Source of the DNA: Pseudomonadota bacterium
GTDB lineage: Bacteria; Pseudomonadota; Gammaproteobacteria; Burkholderiales; Burkholderiaceae_C
DNA length: 64,000 nucleotides
Direction of reading: 5' to 3'
Assembly (NCBI GenBank): GCA_021845505.1
Contig: JAJZVU010000009.1
Location: forward strand, 38,262-102,261
How positions within the stretch are numbered: the first letter of the stretch is position 1; every line of letters starts with the position of its first letter. Positions 43,225-52,232 of the stretch are shown in pieces. Made by a program: the position numbers and the translations under genes. The notes under the pieces are model-generated. The model made no database searches and was not told the DNA's origin. It was given only the letters and a program-made list of their open reading frames with translations.

Positions 43225-45996
43225 ATGCAGCGAACCCGGACCGCCACCCCCGCGACCGCGGCGCTGCTCGTCGAGTCCAAGCTGGCGCCGCCGCAGCTCG
43301 CGGCCGGGCTGCTGGTGCGCCCGGCACTGTCGGCGCTGCTGCACGCCGGGCTGACCGGCCGGCTGCTCAGCGTGACCGCGCCTGCCGGCTACGGCAAGAC
43401 CACCGCGCTGGCGCAGTTCGTCGCCGGCCTCGAGCCGTTGGGGGTCGCCTGCGCGTGGTTCAGCGTCGGCGACGAAGACAACGACCCGCTGCGCTTCATG
43501 CGCTACCTGGCGGCGGCGCTGCACCGCGCCGACCCGCGGCTGGCGCGCGGCGCGCTGGCGCAGACCGAGGGCGCGAGCATGGTGTCGCTCGACGCCATCG
43601 TCACCTCGCTGCTGCACGACCTGATGCGCCACGAAGGCCGACTGCTGGTGCTGATCGACGACTTCCACCTGGTGCGCTCCGAAAGCGTGCACCGCAAGCT
43701 CGAATGGCTGGTCGGCCATCTGCCGCCGACGGTCGGCATGGCGATCGCCAGCCGCAGGCGGCTGCCGATGTCGCTGAGCCGGTGGCGGCTGCGCGGCGAG
43801 CTGCTGGAGCTCGACACCGAGCATTTCGGCCTCGCGCTCGACGAGGCGGCCGATTTCGTCGGCCGGGTCAGCGGCGCCGCGCTCGAGCGCGGCCAGCTCG
43901 AATCGCTGCACGAACGCACCGAGGGGTGGATCGCCGGGTTGCAGCTGGCCTCGCTGGCGTTGCGCGACAGCGAGGACAAGGGCGCCTTCCTGGCCGCGTT
44001 CTCCGGCAGCGACCGCGACATCACCGACTACCTCGGCGAACAGGTGCTCGAGCGGCTGCGCCCCGAACTGCGCGACTTCCTGCTCGACACCGCGCCGCTC
44101 GAGCGCTTCTGCGCCGAACTGTGCGACCAGGTGCGTGGTCGCGACGACAGCCACGCGATGCTGGCCGAGGTGCAGTCGCGCCATCTGTTCCTCACCGCGC
44201 TCGACCGCTCGCGCACCTGGTTCCGCTACCACCACCTGTTCGCCGACTACCTGCGCGGCCGCGGCCACGCGCACGCCCGCTCGGGCGACGCGGCGCGCGC
44301 GCTGTGCCGCCGCGCCAGCGCGTGGTTCCGGCGCCAGGGCCTGCTGCACGAGGCGGTGCGCTACGCCTTCGACGCGCAGGACCTGGAGGCCGCGGCCGAC
44401 CTCGTCGCGGCGTTCTCCGCGGAACTGGTGCAGCACCGCGGCGAGCACGCTACCTTGCTGGGCTGGCTGCAGCGGCTGCCGCAGGAGCTGGTGCGCGAGC
44501 GGCCGGGGATCCGCACCGGCCACGCCTGGTCGCTGGTGCTCACCCGGCGCCTGCCCGAGGCCGACGCCGAGCTGCGCGCGCTCGAGGGCGACGGGCTCGA
44601 CGGGGTCGACGAGGCCGACCTCGGCGCGGTGCGCTGCACGGTCGAGATGATCCGCTGCGTGTACTACGCGTTGTCCGACCAGCCACTGCGCGCCAAGGCC
44701 GCCGGCGAGGCCTGGCTGCGCTGCTGGCCGCAGGCGCCGGCCTTCCACACCGGGGTGGTGGCCAACGTGCTGGCCGCCGGCTGTTGCGCCACCGACGCCT
44801 TCGAGCAGGGCGCGCAGGCGCTGGGCATCGCGCGGCGCGCTTTCGACGAATGCGGCGCCCACTACGGGCTGGCCTGGGCCAGCGCGCTGGCGACGATGAT
44901 CGCGCTGCGCCGCGGCGACCACGCGCTGGCGCTGGAGCATGCGGTGCAGGGACTGTCCGCGATCGAGCACAGCCTGGGAGTGGCCTCCTACGCCGGCTCG
45001 ATGCTGACCCTGCTGGCGGCCGAGATCAGCTGGGAGCGCGGCGAAGTCGACGCGGCGCGGCGCTACCTCGACCTCGGGCTGCCGTTCCTCGACGAGCACG
45101 GGCTGGTCGAGATGAGCGCCGCCGGCTACCTGACGCGCTCGCGGCTGCTGCGCAGCCAGGGCGACACCTCTGCGGCCGAAGCGTGCCTGCTCGAAGGCGA
45201 ATCGCTGGGCCACCGGCTGAAGCTGCCGCGGCTGGCGCGCCTGCTGGCTGCCGAGCGCTGCGCGCTGCGCCTGGCGACCTCGACGCTGGACGACGCGGTG
45301 CGGCTGGCGCAGTCCTACGGCCTGGTCGGCAACGATCCCGCGCTGGCCCGCCCAGCCGCAGAGGCCACCGAGGCTGCGCAAGACGACAGCGTCGAGCTGC
45401 TCGCGCTGCGGCTGCGGCTGGCGCGCAGCCAGCCCGGAGAAGGCGGCGGCGCGCTGGCCGCGGCGATCCGGCGCGCGCAGCGCAACGGCCACCAGGCCCA
45501 GCTGGCGCGGCTGCTCGCGCTCAAGGCGGTGCAGCAGCACCATGCGCTCGACCCCGCGCAGGCGCTGCGCACGCTGGACGAGGCGCTGGCGCTGGCTGCG
45601 CGCTGCGGCCTGCTGCGCAGCCTGCTCGAGCTGGACCCGCAGCTTCCCGATCTGCTGCAGGCGATCGCCGGTGCACGCCGCGCTGCCTGTGCCGCGTCGC
45701 ACCAGGCGCCGGCCGACTACCTGGAGCGGGTGCTGCAGGCCTGCGGCCGCGGCAGCGCGCCGGCCGGCGCGCCAGCGCAGCCGGCGTTTCCCGCCGCGGC
45801 CGCCGAGGAGCTCACCGAGCGCGAGCTGCGCATCCTGCGCATGCTGCAGGCCGGGCTGAGCAACCGCGAACTCGCGCACAGCCTGTTCCTGTCCGAGGCC
45901 ACCGTGAAGTGGCACCTGCACAACATCTACGCCAAGCTCGGCGTGAAGAACCGCACCGGTGCGCTGGCGCGCGCGCAGCGCATCGCGCTGCTCTGA
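43225..45996 (+). CDS. MalT-like LuxR-family ATP-dependent regulator (end of island)
   Basis: A 923-residue STAND regulator paralogous in layout to the one at 23788. The P-loop is TAPAGYGKTT (about residues 52-61), Walker B LLVLIDDFHLV (about 143), a TPR-like region spans the centre, and the C-terminal HTH is LTERELRILRMLQAGLSNRELA with LSEATVKWHLHNIYAKLGV. It starts 43 bases after the thiolase on the same strand and may be autoregulated with the operon. Two MalT-type proteins at the two ends suggest separate inducers for upper and lower parts of the pathway. No clear ribosome site is seen, so the start is uncertain. Confidence 0.87.
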   Translation: MQRTRTATPATAALLVESKLAPPQLAAGLLVRPALSALLHAGLTGRLLSVTAPAGYGKTTALAQFVAGLEPLGVACAWFSVGDEDNDPLRFMRYLAAALHRADPRLARGALAQTEGASMVSLDAIVTSLLHDLMRHEGRLLVLIDDFHLVRSESVHRKLEWLVGHLPPTVGMAIASRRRLPMSLSRWRLRGELLELDTEHFGLALDEAADFVGRVSGAALERGQLESLHERTEGWIAGLQLASLALRDSEDKGAFLAAFSGSDRDITDYLGEQVLERLRPELRDFLLDTAPLERFCAELCDQVRGRDDSHAMLAEVQSRHLFLTALDRSRTWFRYHHLFADYLRGRGHAHARSGDAARALCRRASAWFRRQGLLHEAVRYAFDAQDLEAAADLVAAFSAELVQHRGEHATLLGWLQRLPQELVRERPGIRTGHAWSLVLTRRLPEADAELRALEGDGLDGVDEADLGAVRCTVEMIRCVYYALSDQPLRAKAAGEAWLRCWPQAPAFHTGVVANVLAAGCCATDAFEQGAQALGIARRAFDECGAHYGLAWASALATMIALRRGDHALALEHAVQGLSAIEHSLGVASYAGSMLTLLAAEISWERGEVDAARRYLDLGLPFLDEHGLVEMSAAGYLTRSRLLRSQGDTSAAEACLLEGESLGHRLKLPRLARLLAAERCALRLATSTLDDAVRLAQSYGLVGNDPALARPAAEATEAAQDDSVELLALRLRLARSQPGEGGGALAAAIRRAQRNGHQAQLARLLALKAVQQHHALDPAQALRTLDEALALAARCGLLRSLLELDPQLPDLLQAIAGARRAACAASHQAPADYLERVLQACGRGSAPAGAPAQPAFPAAAAEELTERELRILRMLQAGLSNRELAHSLFLSEATVKWHLHNIYAKLGVKNRTGALARAQRIALL

Positions 45997-46052
45997 ACGG
46001 CGGGCCGAGATCCCGGCAGCGGCGCACCGGGGTGCTCCCGGCGCATGCCGCG

Positions 46053-46295
46053 CAGCCTTCGGAAGGTCGCGCAGTCTTGCCGCGCGGCCGCCGCGCCGAG
46101 CACGCCGTGGTCGTTGCGGGTGTTGACGCCCACGTTCAGCGCGAACCGCCGGAACCGCTTCGCCAGCGCCCGGCGGGTCGCCCGCACCGCGGAATCCAGC
46201 GGGTCGCCGACGACGGGGTGGTCGACGTCTGCGCACAGCAGGGTCGGCACGCTCGTCAGGTCGCGGCGCAGGTCGTCGGCCCCGGGGTTCATGCG
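46053..46295 (-). pseudogene. Decayed C-terminal remnant of a lipase-like lipoprotein gene
   Basis: Read on the minus strand, this gives DDLRRDLTSVPTLLC, DHPVVGDPLDSAVRATRRALA, RFALNV and DHGVLGAAAARQDCATF. It lines up with the C-terminus of the intact protein at 48745-50457 (NDLRGYLPTPPTMLC, DDPVVYYPLDTGVLATRWALA, QFALNV, YHGVVGAFCAAAAQQYF). About 30 codons are missing in the middle and the rest of the gene is absent. The 353-base gap 45997-46349 contains nothing else that I recognise. Confidence 0.75.
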
Positions 46296-46349
46296 CCGAT
46301 CGTCGCTCGCGCTGGTCGTGGCCGGGCGATCCTCGCCGTGTCGACTCCA

Positions 46350-46940
46350 ATGCACCAGCAGCCCGAGAAATGCAAGGACAATCTGGACCAGCCCAGGACG
46401 AGGAAATTCACGGCCCGCCAACAGATCATCGATGAGCACATGAAGGACATGCAGCGCCGCTGCGCGGAGTACGAGGACGCGATCGCCAGAATCAGCAAGC
46501 TGCGCGAACAGGCCATCGCGGCCGTCGGGCGCGACGAGGCGGCGATCACCCGCGCCAAGGCCCAGGTCCAGGAGCTGGCCAGGAAGATCGTGGAGGCCAA
46601 GAATGCGGGCAACCAGGACGCGCTGACCAAGAGCAAGACCGCCGCCTGGCTGTTGGAGGAAGTGCAGGAGATCGTCGTCAAAGCCCTGGCCCGACGATTG
46701 CCATCGCGCGGTCCCGCGGCGCGCGCCTGCGTCGGGCTCGAGGGTTCGTGCTGCGAACCCGCACCAGAGAAGGTGCGCAGCGCGAAGGCCGGGTCCCGGC
46801 GACGGCGGCCTTCGCCTTTCCAGCCTCCGACACCGCCCGAACCGGCGCACAGCCGGTTCCTGCCCGCGGCCGCCGTGAAGCGGCCCTGCACCTGCGCCAC
46901 CCGACCGTCAGCTGCGTGCCGCCGCCGGCACAGGGCCTGA
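46350..46940 (+). CDS. Hypothetical coiled-coil protein
   Basis: A possible 196-residue protein starting MHQQPEKCKDNLDQPRTRKF. Residues ~20-115 have strong helical, heptad-like character (DEHMKDMQRRCAEYEDAIARISKLRE, AKAQVQELARKIVEAKNAG, AAWLLEEVQEIVVKAL). The last 75 residues are Arg/Pro-rich and look less like a real protein, so a frameshift or a later stop may have lengthened it. No homologue is recognised and there is no clear ribosome site. It follows the lipase remnant on the opposite strand, a region that looks rearranged. Confidence 0.45.
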   Translation: MHQQPEKCKDNLDQPRTRKFTARQQIIDEHMKDMQRRCAEYEDAIARISKLREQAIAAVGRDEAAITRAKAQVQELARKIVEAKNAGNQDALTKSKTAAWLLEEVQEIVVKALARRLPSRGPAARACVGLEGSCCEPAPEKVRSAKAGSRRRRPSPFQPPTPPEPAHSRFLPAAAVKRPCTCATRPSAACRRRHRA

Positions 46941-47082
46941 CAATTCGTTTCGTCTGCGGACGCCAACCCCCGGGAAGCGGGGGTGTGCAGCGTTCGGTGC
47001 GGTCGTTGCAATGGGCTACCGGCCGGATCGGGCCCGACGCCCCGGTCAGGTTTTTCGCTGTCGTCCTCCGGGGGAGATCCTC

Positions 47083-48651
47083 ATGACACACCATCGCGAA
47101 CGGCTCGTACGACGGCAGGGGCTGTCGTGGGGCCTGGGCGCCGCACTGGCGTCGTTGCTGGCAGGTTGCGGAGGCGGCAGTTCGGCGCCCGCCGCGGCTC
47201 CCGGTGCCTACGCGGTCAGCGGCACGGTCAGCGGCCTGCCGGCGGGTGCCAGCGTGACGGTGGAGGACAACGCGAGCGACACGCTGACGCTGTCGGCGAA
47301 CGGCCCGTTCACCTTCCGCACGACCCTGGCCAGCGCAAGCGCCTACGCGGTGACGGTGCTGCGGCACACCGTGGGGGTCTCGTGCAGCGTGGCGCAGGGC
47401 TCGGGCAGCGTGGGCCCGGGCAGCGTGACCGGGGTGGCCGTGCAGTGCGGGCGCGGCACCGAAACCCTGCTGCATTCCTTCGGCGCGACGGGTTCGCCGG
47501 ATGGTGCGGGCGGGGTCGCTCTGACGATGGATAGCGCGGGCGATCTGTACGGCACGACGCCGCAGGGCGGCGCCAACGGCACCGGCGTGATCTTCGAAAT
47601 CCCGAAGACCCCCGGCGGGTACGGGGCGGAGGTGGTGGTGTTCAACTTCGACGCATACGGCAACAACGCGACCGGCGACCTGCCTGGTGCCGGCCTGCTC
47701 ATCGACAGCGCGGGCAACCTCTACGGCACGACGACCGTCGGCGGCGCGAACAACGCCGGCGTGGTCTATGAGATCCCGAAGACCGCCAGTGGCTACGGGG
47801 CCGAGGTGTTGCTGGCGACCTTCGCTGCCTACGGCAGCAACGCGACCGGCGCGGAGCCCTACAGCGGCCTGACCATGGACGGCGCCGGCAACCTGTTCGG
47901 CACCACGTACTATGGCGGCGCGAACAACGCCGGCGTGGTCTACGAAATCCCGAAGACCGCCGGCGGCTATGGCCCCGAGGTGGTGCTGACTTCGTTTGCC
48001 GCGCTCGGGCCCAACGCCACCGGCGCGTTCCCGATTGCCGGCGTGACCCTGGACAACGCGGGCAACCTCTACGGCACGACGTTCGACGGCGGCGCGAACA
48101 ACACCGGAGCGGTCTATGAAATCCCGAAGACCGCGAGTGGCTACGGGCCCGAGGTGCTGCTGGCTTCGTTTGGCATTTCGGGGGACAACAGCACGGGGTC
48201 GAACGCTCGCGGCGGCCTGAGCCTGGACAGCGCGGGCAACCTCTACGGCACCACCGAGGCCGGCGGCGCGAACAACGGCGGCGCGGTCTATGAAATCCCG
48301 AAAACCGCCGGCGGCTACGGTCCCGAGGTGCTGCTGGCTTCGTTCGGCACGTCCGCGAACAACACCACCGGGGATAGCCCCTGGGCCGGTGTGACGCTGG
48401 ACGGCGCCGGCAACCTGTACGGCACGACGATGTTCGGCGGCGCGAACAACAACGGCGTCGTCTATGCCATTCCGAAGACCGCCAGCGGCTATGGGGCGGA
48501 GGTGGTGCTGGCCACGTTCGCAGCGTCCCCGGCCAGCGCCACCGGCTCGGACCCACAGGCCCCCGTGGTGCTGGACGGCGCCGGCAACCTGTACGGCGCG
48601 ACCGATACGGGCGGCGCGAACGGCAACGGCACGGTGTTCCAGATCAACTGA
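47083..48651 (+). CDS. Lipoprotein with GloVer-type tandem repeats
   Basis: A 522-residue exported lipoprotein. A basic N-terminus is followed by a hydrophobic stretch and the lipobox LAGCGGGSS (Cys at about 28). Residues ~35-125 form an Ig-like domain (YAVSGTVSGLPAGASVTVEDN). From ~127 there are about seven repeats of ~58 residues, each with the core GNLYGTTxxGGANNxGVVYEIPKT, the pattern of choice-of-anchor tandem-repeat GloVer proteins, probably a beta-propeller. Function is unknown; a surface or binding role is inferred. GGGGGAGA lies upstream of ATG 47083. The gene ends before a strong hairpin shared with the convergent lipase-like gene. Confidence 0.87.
   Translation: MTHHRERLVRRQGLSWGLGAALASLLAGCGGGSSAPAAAPGAYAVSGTVSGLPAGASVTVEDNASDTLTLSANGPFTFRTTLASASAYAVTVLRHTVGVSCSVAQGSGSVGPGSVTGVAVQCGRGTETLLHSFGATGSPDGAGGVALTMDSAGDLYGTTPQGGANGTGVIFEIPKTPGGYGAEVVVFNFDAYGNNATGDLPGAGLLIDSAGNLYGTTTVGGANNAGVVYEIPKTASGYGAEVLLATFAAYGSNATGAEPYSGLTMDGAGNLFGTTYYGGANNAGVVYEIPKTAGGYGPEVVLTSFAALGPNATGAFPIAGVTLDNAGNLYGTTFDGGANNTGAVYEIPKTASGYGPEVLLASFGISGDNSTGSNARGGLSLDSAGNLYGTTEAGGANNGGAVYEIPKTAGGYGPEVLLASFGTSANNTTGDSPWAGVTLDGAGNLYGTTMFGGANNNGVVYAIPKTASGYGAEVVLATFAASPASATGSDPQAPVVLDGAGNLYGATDTGGANGNGTVFQIN
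47520..48651 (+). repeat. Seven ~174-bp coding repeats
   Basis: The core GGCAACCTCTACGGCACG or close variants recurs at about 47541, 47714, 47888, 48062, 48238, 48411 and 48588, a period of about 174 bases. Nucleotide identity between copies is high, so copy number may vary by recombination. Confidence 0.85.
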
Positions 48652-48685
48652 GCCATCGCCCCGCCCCACGCCTTGCCCGGCGCGG

Positions 48686-48718
48686 CCGGCCCGCGCCGCC
48701 CGCCGCGGCGCGGGCCGG
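48686..48718. terminator. Bidirectional GC hairpin between convergent genes
   Basis: A perfect 12-bp inverted repeat, CCGGCCCGCGCC and GGCGCGGGCCGG, is separated by 9 bases. It lies between the stops of the GloVer lipoprotein (48651) and the lipase-like gene (48745). There is no T run on either strand, so termination is probable from position but not canonical. Confidence 0.6.
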
Positions 48719-48744
48719 TGGCCCGGCCGCGGCGGTGACTCGGT

Positions 48745-50457
48745 TCAGAAGCCCGCGAAATACTGCTGCGCCGCGGCCGCGCAGAACGCGCCGACCACGC
48801 CGTGGTACTCCGCGAGCTCGGTCTGCGGGTTGTTCATGAGGGTCGAGGTCTTCCATTGCTCGAACAACGTTTGCAGCGTCCCGTAGGCGGCGGTCGGGCC
48901 GCTGGTGGCCGGGGTCGTGGTGTCGACGTTCAGCGCGAACTGCTGGGTCAGGTTCGCCAGCGCCCAACGGGTGGCCAGCACCCCGGTGTCCAGCGGGTAG
49001 TAGACCACCGGGTCGTCCATGCCTCCGCACAGCATCGTCGGCGGGGTGGGCAGGTAGCCGCGCAGGTCGTTGGCCGCCAGGTCCTGCCGGAAGCCGTCGG
49101 TCGCGCTGCTCGTCGCCAGGCCGGTGGGCAGCGGAGTTCCCGTCCACGAGGTGAACAGACCGTCGGGGTTGATCAGCGCGTCGGCCAGGTAGTTGGCGCG
49201 GAAGCCCTGGTTGATCAGCGCGTTGCTGTTGGGGCTGAAGTAGGTCGACCACAGCGTCGAGAAGCCGAGGCCGAAGTCGTCGGCTGGCTGCGCCTGACCG
49301 CTGGTATCGAAGAACCCGGTCCATACCGGCTGCGCGATCACGCTGGTGTCGGGGGACAGCGCGCTGTTGGGTGCCGGCGCGACGTAGTACGGCGGCACCG
49401 TGTCGGGCAGCACCGCGGCCAGCGCGGTGTTCGGCAAGGTGCCCGCGTCGGCCGGCATCTGCGTGACGTCGGCCGAGGTCGGCGCGGTCGACGAGAACAT
49501 CGGCAGCGTGGCCGTCAGCGTCTTGCCGCCGTTGCTGGCGAAATGGGCCTGCGGAAGCTGCACGTAGTCGCCGGCGCCGAACACCTGCGACTGCGAGCTG
49601 TAGACGTTGCCGTAGGCGTCCTGGTAGGCCTGCACCAGCAGGCTGCCCAGCTGCGGCGCTCCCAGGTCCGGGTGCCCCATGAAAATGTAGTCCACCAGCG
49701 CGGCCAGCGAGTACGGGCCCGAGCCGGGCGACGCCGCGGTGACCGTCATGCCGGCCTTTTGCATCGCCTGCTCGGTGGCCAGCGCGACGTAGCCGCCCTG
49801 CGAGTAGCCGGTGAGGAAGAACTTGCCGTTGCTCGACACCGTCGTGCTGACCTGCGACAGCACCTGTTTGCCGGCGGCCAGCGCGTCGATCATGTCCTGC
49901 GACTGCGCGGCGGCGATCAGGTACGGGTGGTAGCTGGCGTCGGAGGTGTCGTAGCCGACGTAGTTGGGGGCGATCACCACGTAGCCGTCGGCCGCGTACA
50001 TCGCCGCCACCAGCAGCCCCTCGGCGTAGGCCGGGTTGGTCGGGTCGTTCAGCGCGGCGATGTCGTAGGTCTGGTCGAGGTTGGTGCCGTGGGCGTATTC
50101 CAGCAGCGGGCGCGCGCCGCTGCAGTTGGCGCCCGCGCCGCTCGGCAGCATCAGCGCGGCCGACGCGGTGACCGGCTTGCCCTGGCCGTCGACGCTGTAG
50201 TACTCGTAGTGGTAGATGCTGACCCCGCAGCTCAGCGGGAGGGCGTTGTTCTGGGTGGCCAGGCTCAGCGCGAGCTGGCCCGCGCTGCCGGCGTTGCCGA
50301 GCACGGTGGTCAGCTCGCTCGAGCTGGCCGTATAGGTCTGCGTCGGCGCCGCCAGGCTGACCGGCGGCGGGCTGTTGGTCACACCCGACGAGCCGCCTCC
50401 GCAGCCCGCCAGCACCAGCGCCGCGCCGAGCGCGGCGGCCAAGGCCTTGTATTGCAT
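48745..50457 (-). CDS. Lipase-like alpha/beta hydrolase lipoprotein
   Basis: A 570-residue exported protein. The lipobox is LVLAGCGGGSSG with Cys about residue 19. The alpha/beta hydrolase core has an oxyanion region LLEYAHGTNLDQTY, the nucleophile elbow GYSQGGYVAL and a candidate acid/His pair near CGGMDDPVVYYPLD and YHGVVGAF. The general layout recalls secretory lipases and tannase-like esterases. ATG 50457 is chosen because AGGAG lies 7 bases upstream; a longer frame to 50496 has no support. A decayed part-copy lies at 46053-46295. Substrate unknown. Confidence 0.84.
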   Translation of the reverse strand: MQYKALAAALGAALVLAGCGGGSSGVTNSPPPVSLAAPTQTYTASSSELTTVLGNAGSAGQLALSLATQNNALPLSCGVSIYHYEYYSVDGQGKPVTASAALMLPSGAGANCSGARPLLEYAHGTNLDQTYDIAALNDPTNPAYAEGLLVAAMYAADGYVVIAPNYVGYDTSDASYHPYLIAAAQSQDMIDALAAGKQVLSQVSTTVSSNGKFFLTGYSQGGYVALATEQAMQKAGMTVTAASPGSGPYSLAALVDYIFMGHPDLGAPQLGSLLVQAYQDAYGNVYSSQSQVFGAGDYVQLPQAHFASNGGKTLTATLPMFSSTAPTSADVTQMPADAGTLPNTALAAVLPDTVPPYYVAPAPNSALSPDTSVIAQPVWTGFFDTSGQAQPADDFGLGFSTLWSTYFSPNSNALINQGFRANYLADALINPDGLFTSWTGTPLPTGLATSSATDGFRQDLAANDLRGYLPTPPTMLCGGMDDPVVYYPLDTGVLATRWALANLTQQFALNVDTTTPATSGPTAAYGTLQTLFEQWKTSTLMNNPQTELAEYHGVVGAFCAAAAQQYFAGF

Positions 50458-50806
50458 GATGTCTCCTGGTCGTTGTTGTCCGGTCGACTCGGTCATTGTC
50501 TGTTACGAATTCTGGTGTTTCAACGGAACGCCGAATGCGGAACTAGAGATGCCGAGACTTTGCAGCCGATCATAGGGTGCGTCGACCGCGCTGCGAACCC
50601 GCGTGAAGCGGGGGGTGCGCCGTCGTCGACCGGACGCGCCGGAAGCCGGTCGCATCGTCAGGATTTCGCATCGGATGTCGGAAATTTGTGCAAAGCTTCA
50701 CGAAAGTCCAGATGAATGCTTCTTCCACAAAATGAATGCAAAGAACCTCGGATTACAATCCGAAGCGTTCCGCAAACCGGCCCGGGCGAATGCGCCGGGC
50801 GCCGAA
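50458..50806. promoter_or_regulatory. Divergent intergenic region, AT-richer than its surroundings
   Basis: The 349-base gap between two divergent genes contains stretches of lower GC (50490-50580 and 50660-50760), likely promoters. An inverted repeat CGACCGG...CCGGTCG is at 50627-50652. Alternative in-frame starts of the next gene (50675, 50732) fall here, so the 3' part may be coding. No other feature was recognised. Confidence 0.4.
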
Positions 50807-52171
50807 ATGGTCAGCAAGCAGTACGCAATGCGCCGGCGCACCGCGCATATCCAGGATTACCTGCGCTACAAGTTCCCCGTCCTCGGGGTATTCAGCGGGC
50901 GCACCAAGTGGCTCTTTCTGCCCGGCGTTGCGCTGCTCAGTGGTGGCGCCGCGTACTACGCCTGGCGCGTCCCCAGCCCGACACCCAACAGCGTGCTCGA
51001 CGGCCTTGTCGCCACGCCGCTGCAGGTGGTCATCGTCACTGCGCTGGTGGCAGGACTGGCCTGGTTGCGGGTGCGCTTCTATCGGGGCGCGAAAGGCAGC
51101 GCCGAACGCAATCGGGTCGACCATCCGTCGGCCGATTCCTATCCCTGGCTGGGGCTTGCGCACGAGCTGCGGGAGGTGAGATTCGATTGCGCCGACATCG
51201 GCGAACTCAGGGAACTCCATCCCTTCATCGAAAGCGCGATCCGCTTCACCGACTTCGATCGAGAGGACAACTTCCGCCTGGAGGCAGGAACGCTGAACAT
51301 CCCCAAATGCTCGCTGCTTTCGCTGCACTGCGACGGTGAGCAGGCGACCCTGCGCATCGGATCGACCAGCTTCTACGCCGTCTACTACAGCCACTATTTC
51401 GCGGACTACCGGCTTTCTCGAGACAGCACCGACGAAAACACCAGGACCCGGTCGGTTTCCCTGCGCACGGTCTATGGGCCCAGCGTCGATCGCTTTCTGC
51501 GCAGCCAGATTCCGCCCGGTGGCACCGCCGGCGGCGCCGGATCCTTCGACTTGCGCCCGCACCCGGTGCTGCCCAACCCGCTGGGGGTGACCGGGGTGTG
51601 CTATTTCACGTTGCCGGGCGGGGAGCGGGTGTTCATCGCGCGTCACCGGGGAGCCAATGTGATCAACGAGGCGATGCGCCTGGACTGGTCGTTCTCCGGC
51701 CTGGTCGAGGCCCACCCCTTTTTCCGTGCCGATCGCGCGCACATCGGCCTGGCCGAGTTCGTCGGCTGTGAAATGACCGACGAGCTCCTCCAACCGCTGC
51801 GCGAGCATGCCCGACGCATGCCGGGCGAAGCGGGCGACGCGATGGTCGAGCCGCGGGGCTATCGAGCGCTGGGAGTGCTGTTCAACGGCAAGTACCTATT
51901 CCAGCCCGAGTTGGTGGTGCTGGTGGAGTTGGACGTGTCGGAAGGCGCGATCCAGGCGATCCAGTGCTACGCCGAACAAAGCCGGCAGATCCGGCTGCTG
52001 ACCCAGAGCCGCCTGGCGGAGCAGGCCGCTTTCGGCCCGGCCAAGGATCTGTTCCTGCCGATCCGCGAGCGTTTGCTGCAGTGGTTGCGCGCCGAGGACG
52101 GCGAACCGGGCTCGCCCCCGCCCGAGGCCCTCGCCGCGGTCCAGCCAGGACGGTGCGCGTCCGTGGGCTGA
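50807..52171 (+). CDS. Membrane protein of unknown function
   Basis: A protein of about 454 residues with two N-terminal hydrophobic helices (WLFLPGVALLSGGAAYYAW and VVIVTALVAGLAWLRVRF) and a cytoplasmic or periplasmic domain of about 350 residues with no recognised motif. The latter contains SLLSLHCDGEQATLRIGS, NPLGVTGVCYFTLPGGERVF and a long C-terminal helix (EQSRQIRLLTQSRLAEQAAF). The start is uncertain: 50807 (MVSKQYAM) is chosen because upstream residues look unlike the rest, but 50732 and 50675 are also in frame, and none has a good ribosome site. Function unknown. Confidence 0.7.
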   Translation: MVSKQYAMRRRTAHIQDYLRYKFPVLGVFSGRTKWLFLPGVALLSGGAAYYAWRVPSPTPNSVLDGLVATPLQVVIVTALVAGLAWLRVRFYRGAKGSAERNRVDHPSADSYPWLGLAHELREVRFDCADIGELRELHPFIESAIRFTDFDREDNFRLEAGTLNIPKCSLLSLHCDGEQATLRIGSTSFYAVYYSHYFADYRLSRDSTDENTRTRSVSLRTVYGPSVDRFLRSQIPPGGTAGGAGSFDLRPHPVLPNPLGVTGVCYFTLPGGERVFIARHRGANVINEAMRLDWSFSGLVEAHPFFRADRAHIGLAEFVGCEMTDELLQPLREHARRMPGEAGDAMVEPRGYRALGVLFNGKYLFQPELVVLVELDVSEGAIQAIQCYAEQSRQIRLLTQSRLAEQAAFGPAKDLFLPIRERLLQWLRAEDGEPGSPPPEALAAVQPGRCASVG

Positions 52172-52232
52172 ACGCCGGGCCTGCGAACCGCACGCTGCAG
52201 TCCAGGCCACGCCGAGCGTGGCAGCGCCGCGC

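Noticed and set aside
45997..46349. A functional gene on the minus strand continuous through 45927-46850
   Set aside because: Only the part at 46053-46295 resembles a protein (lipase remnant); the rest is the complement of the coiled-coil frame and the LuxR gene end.
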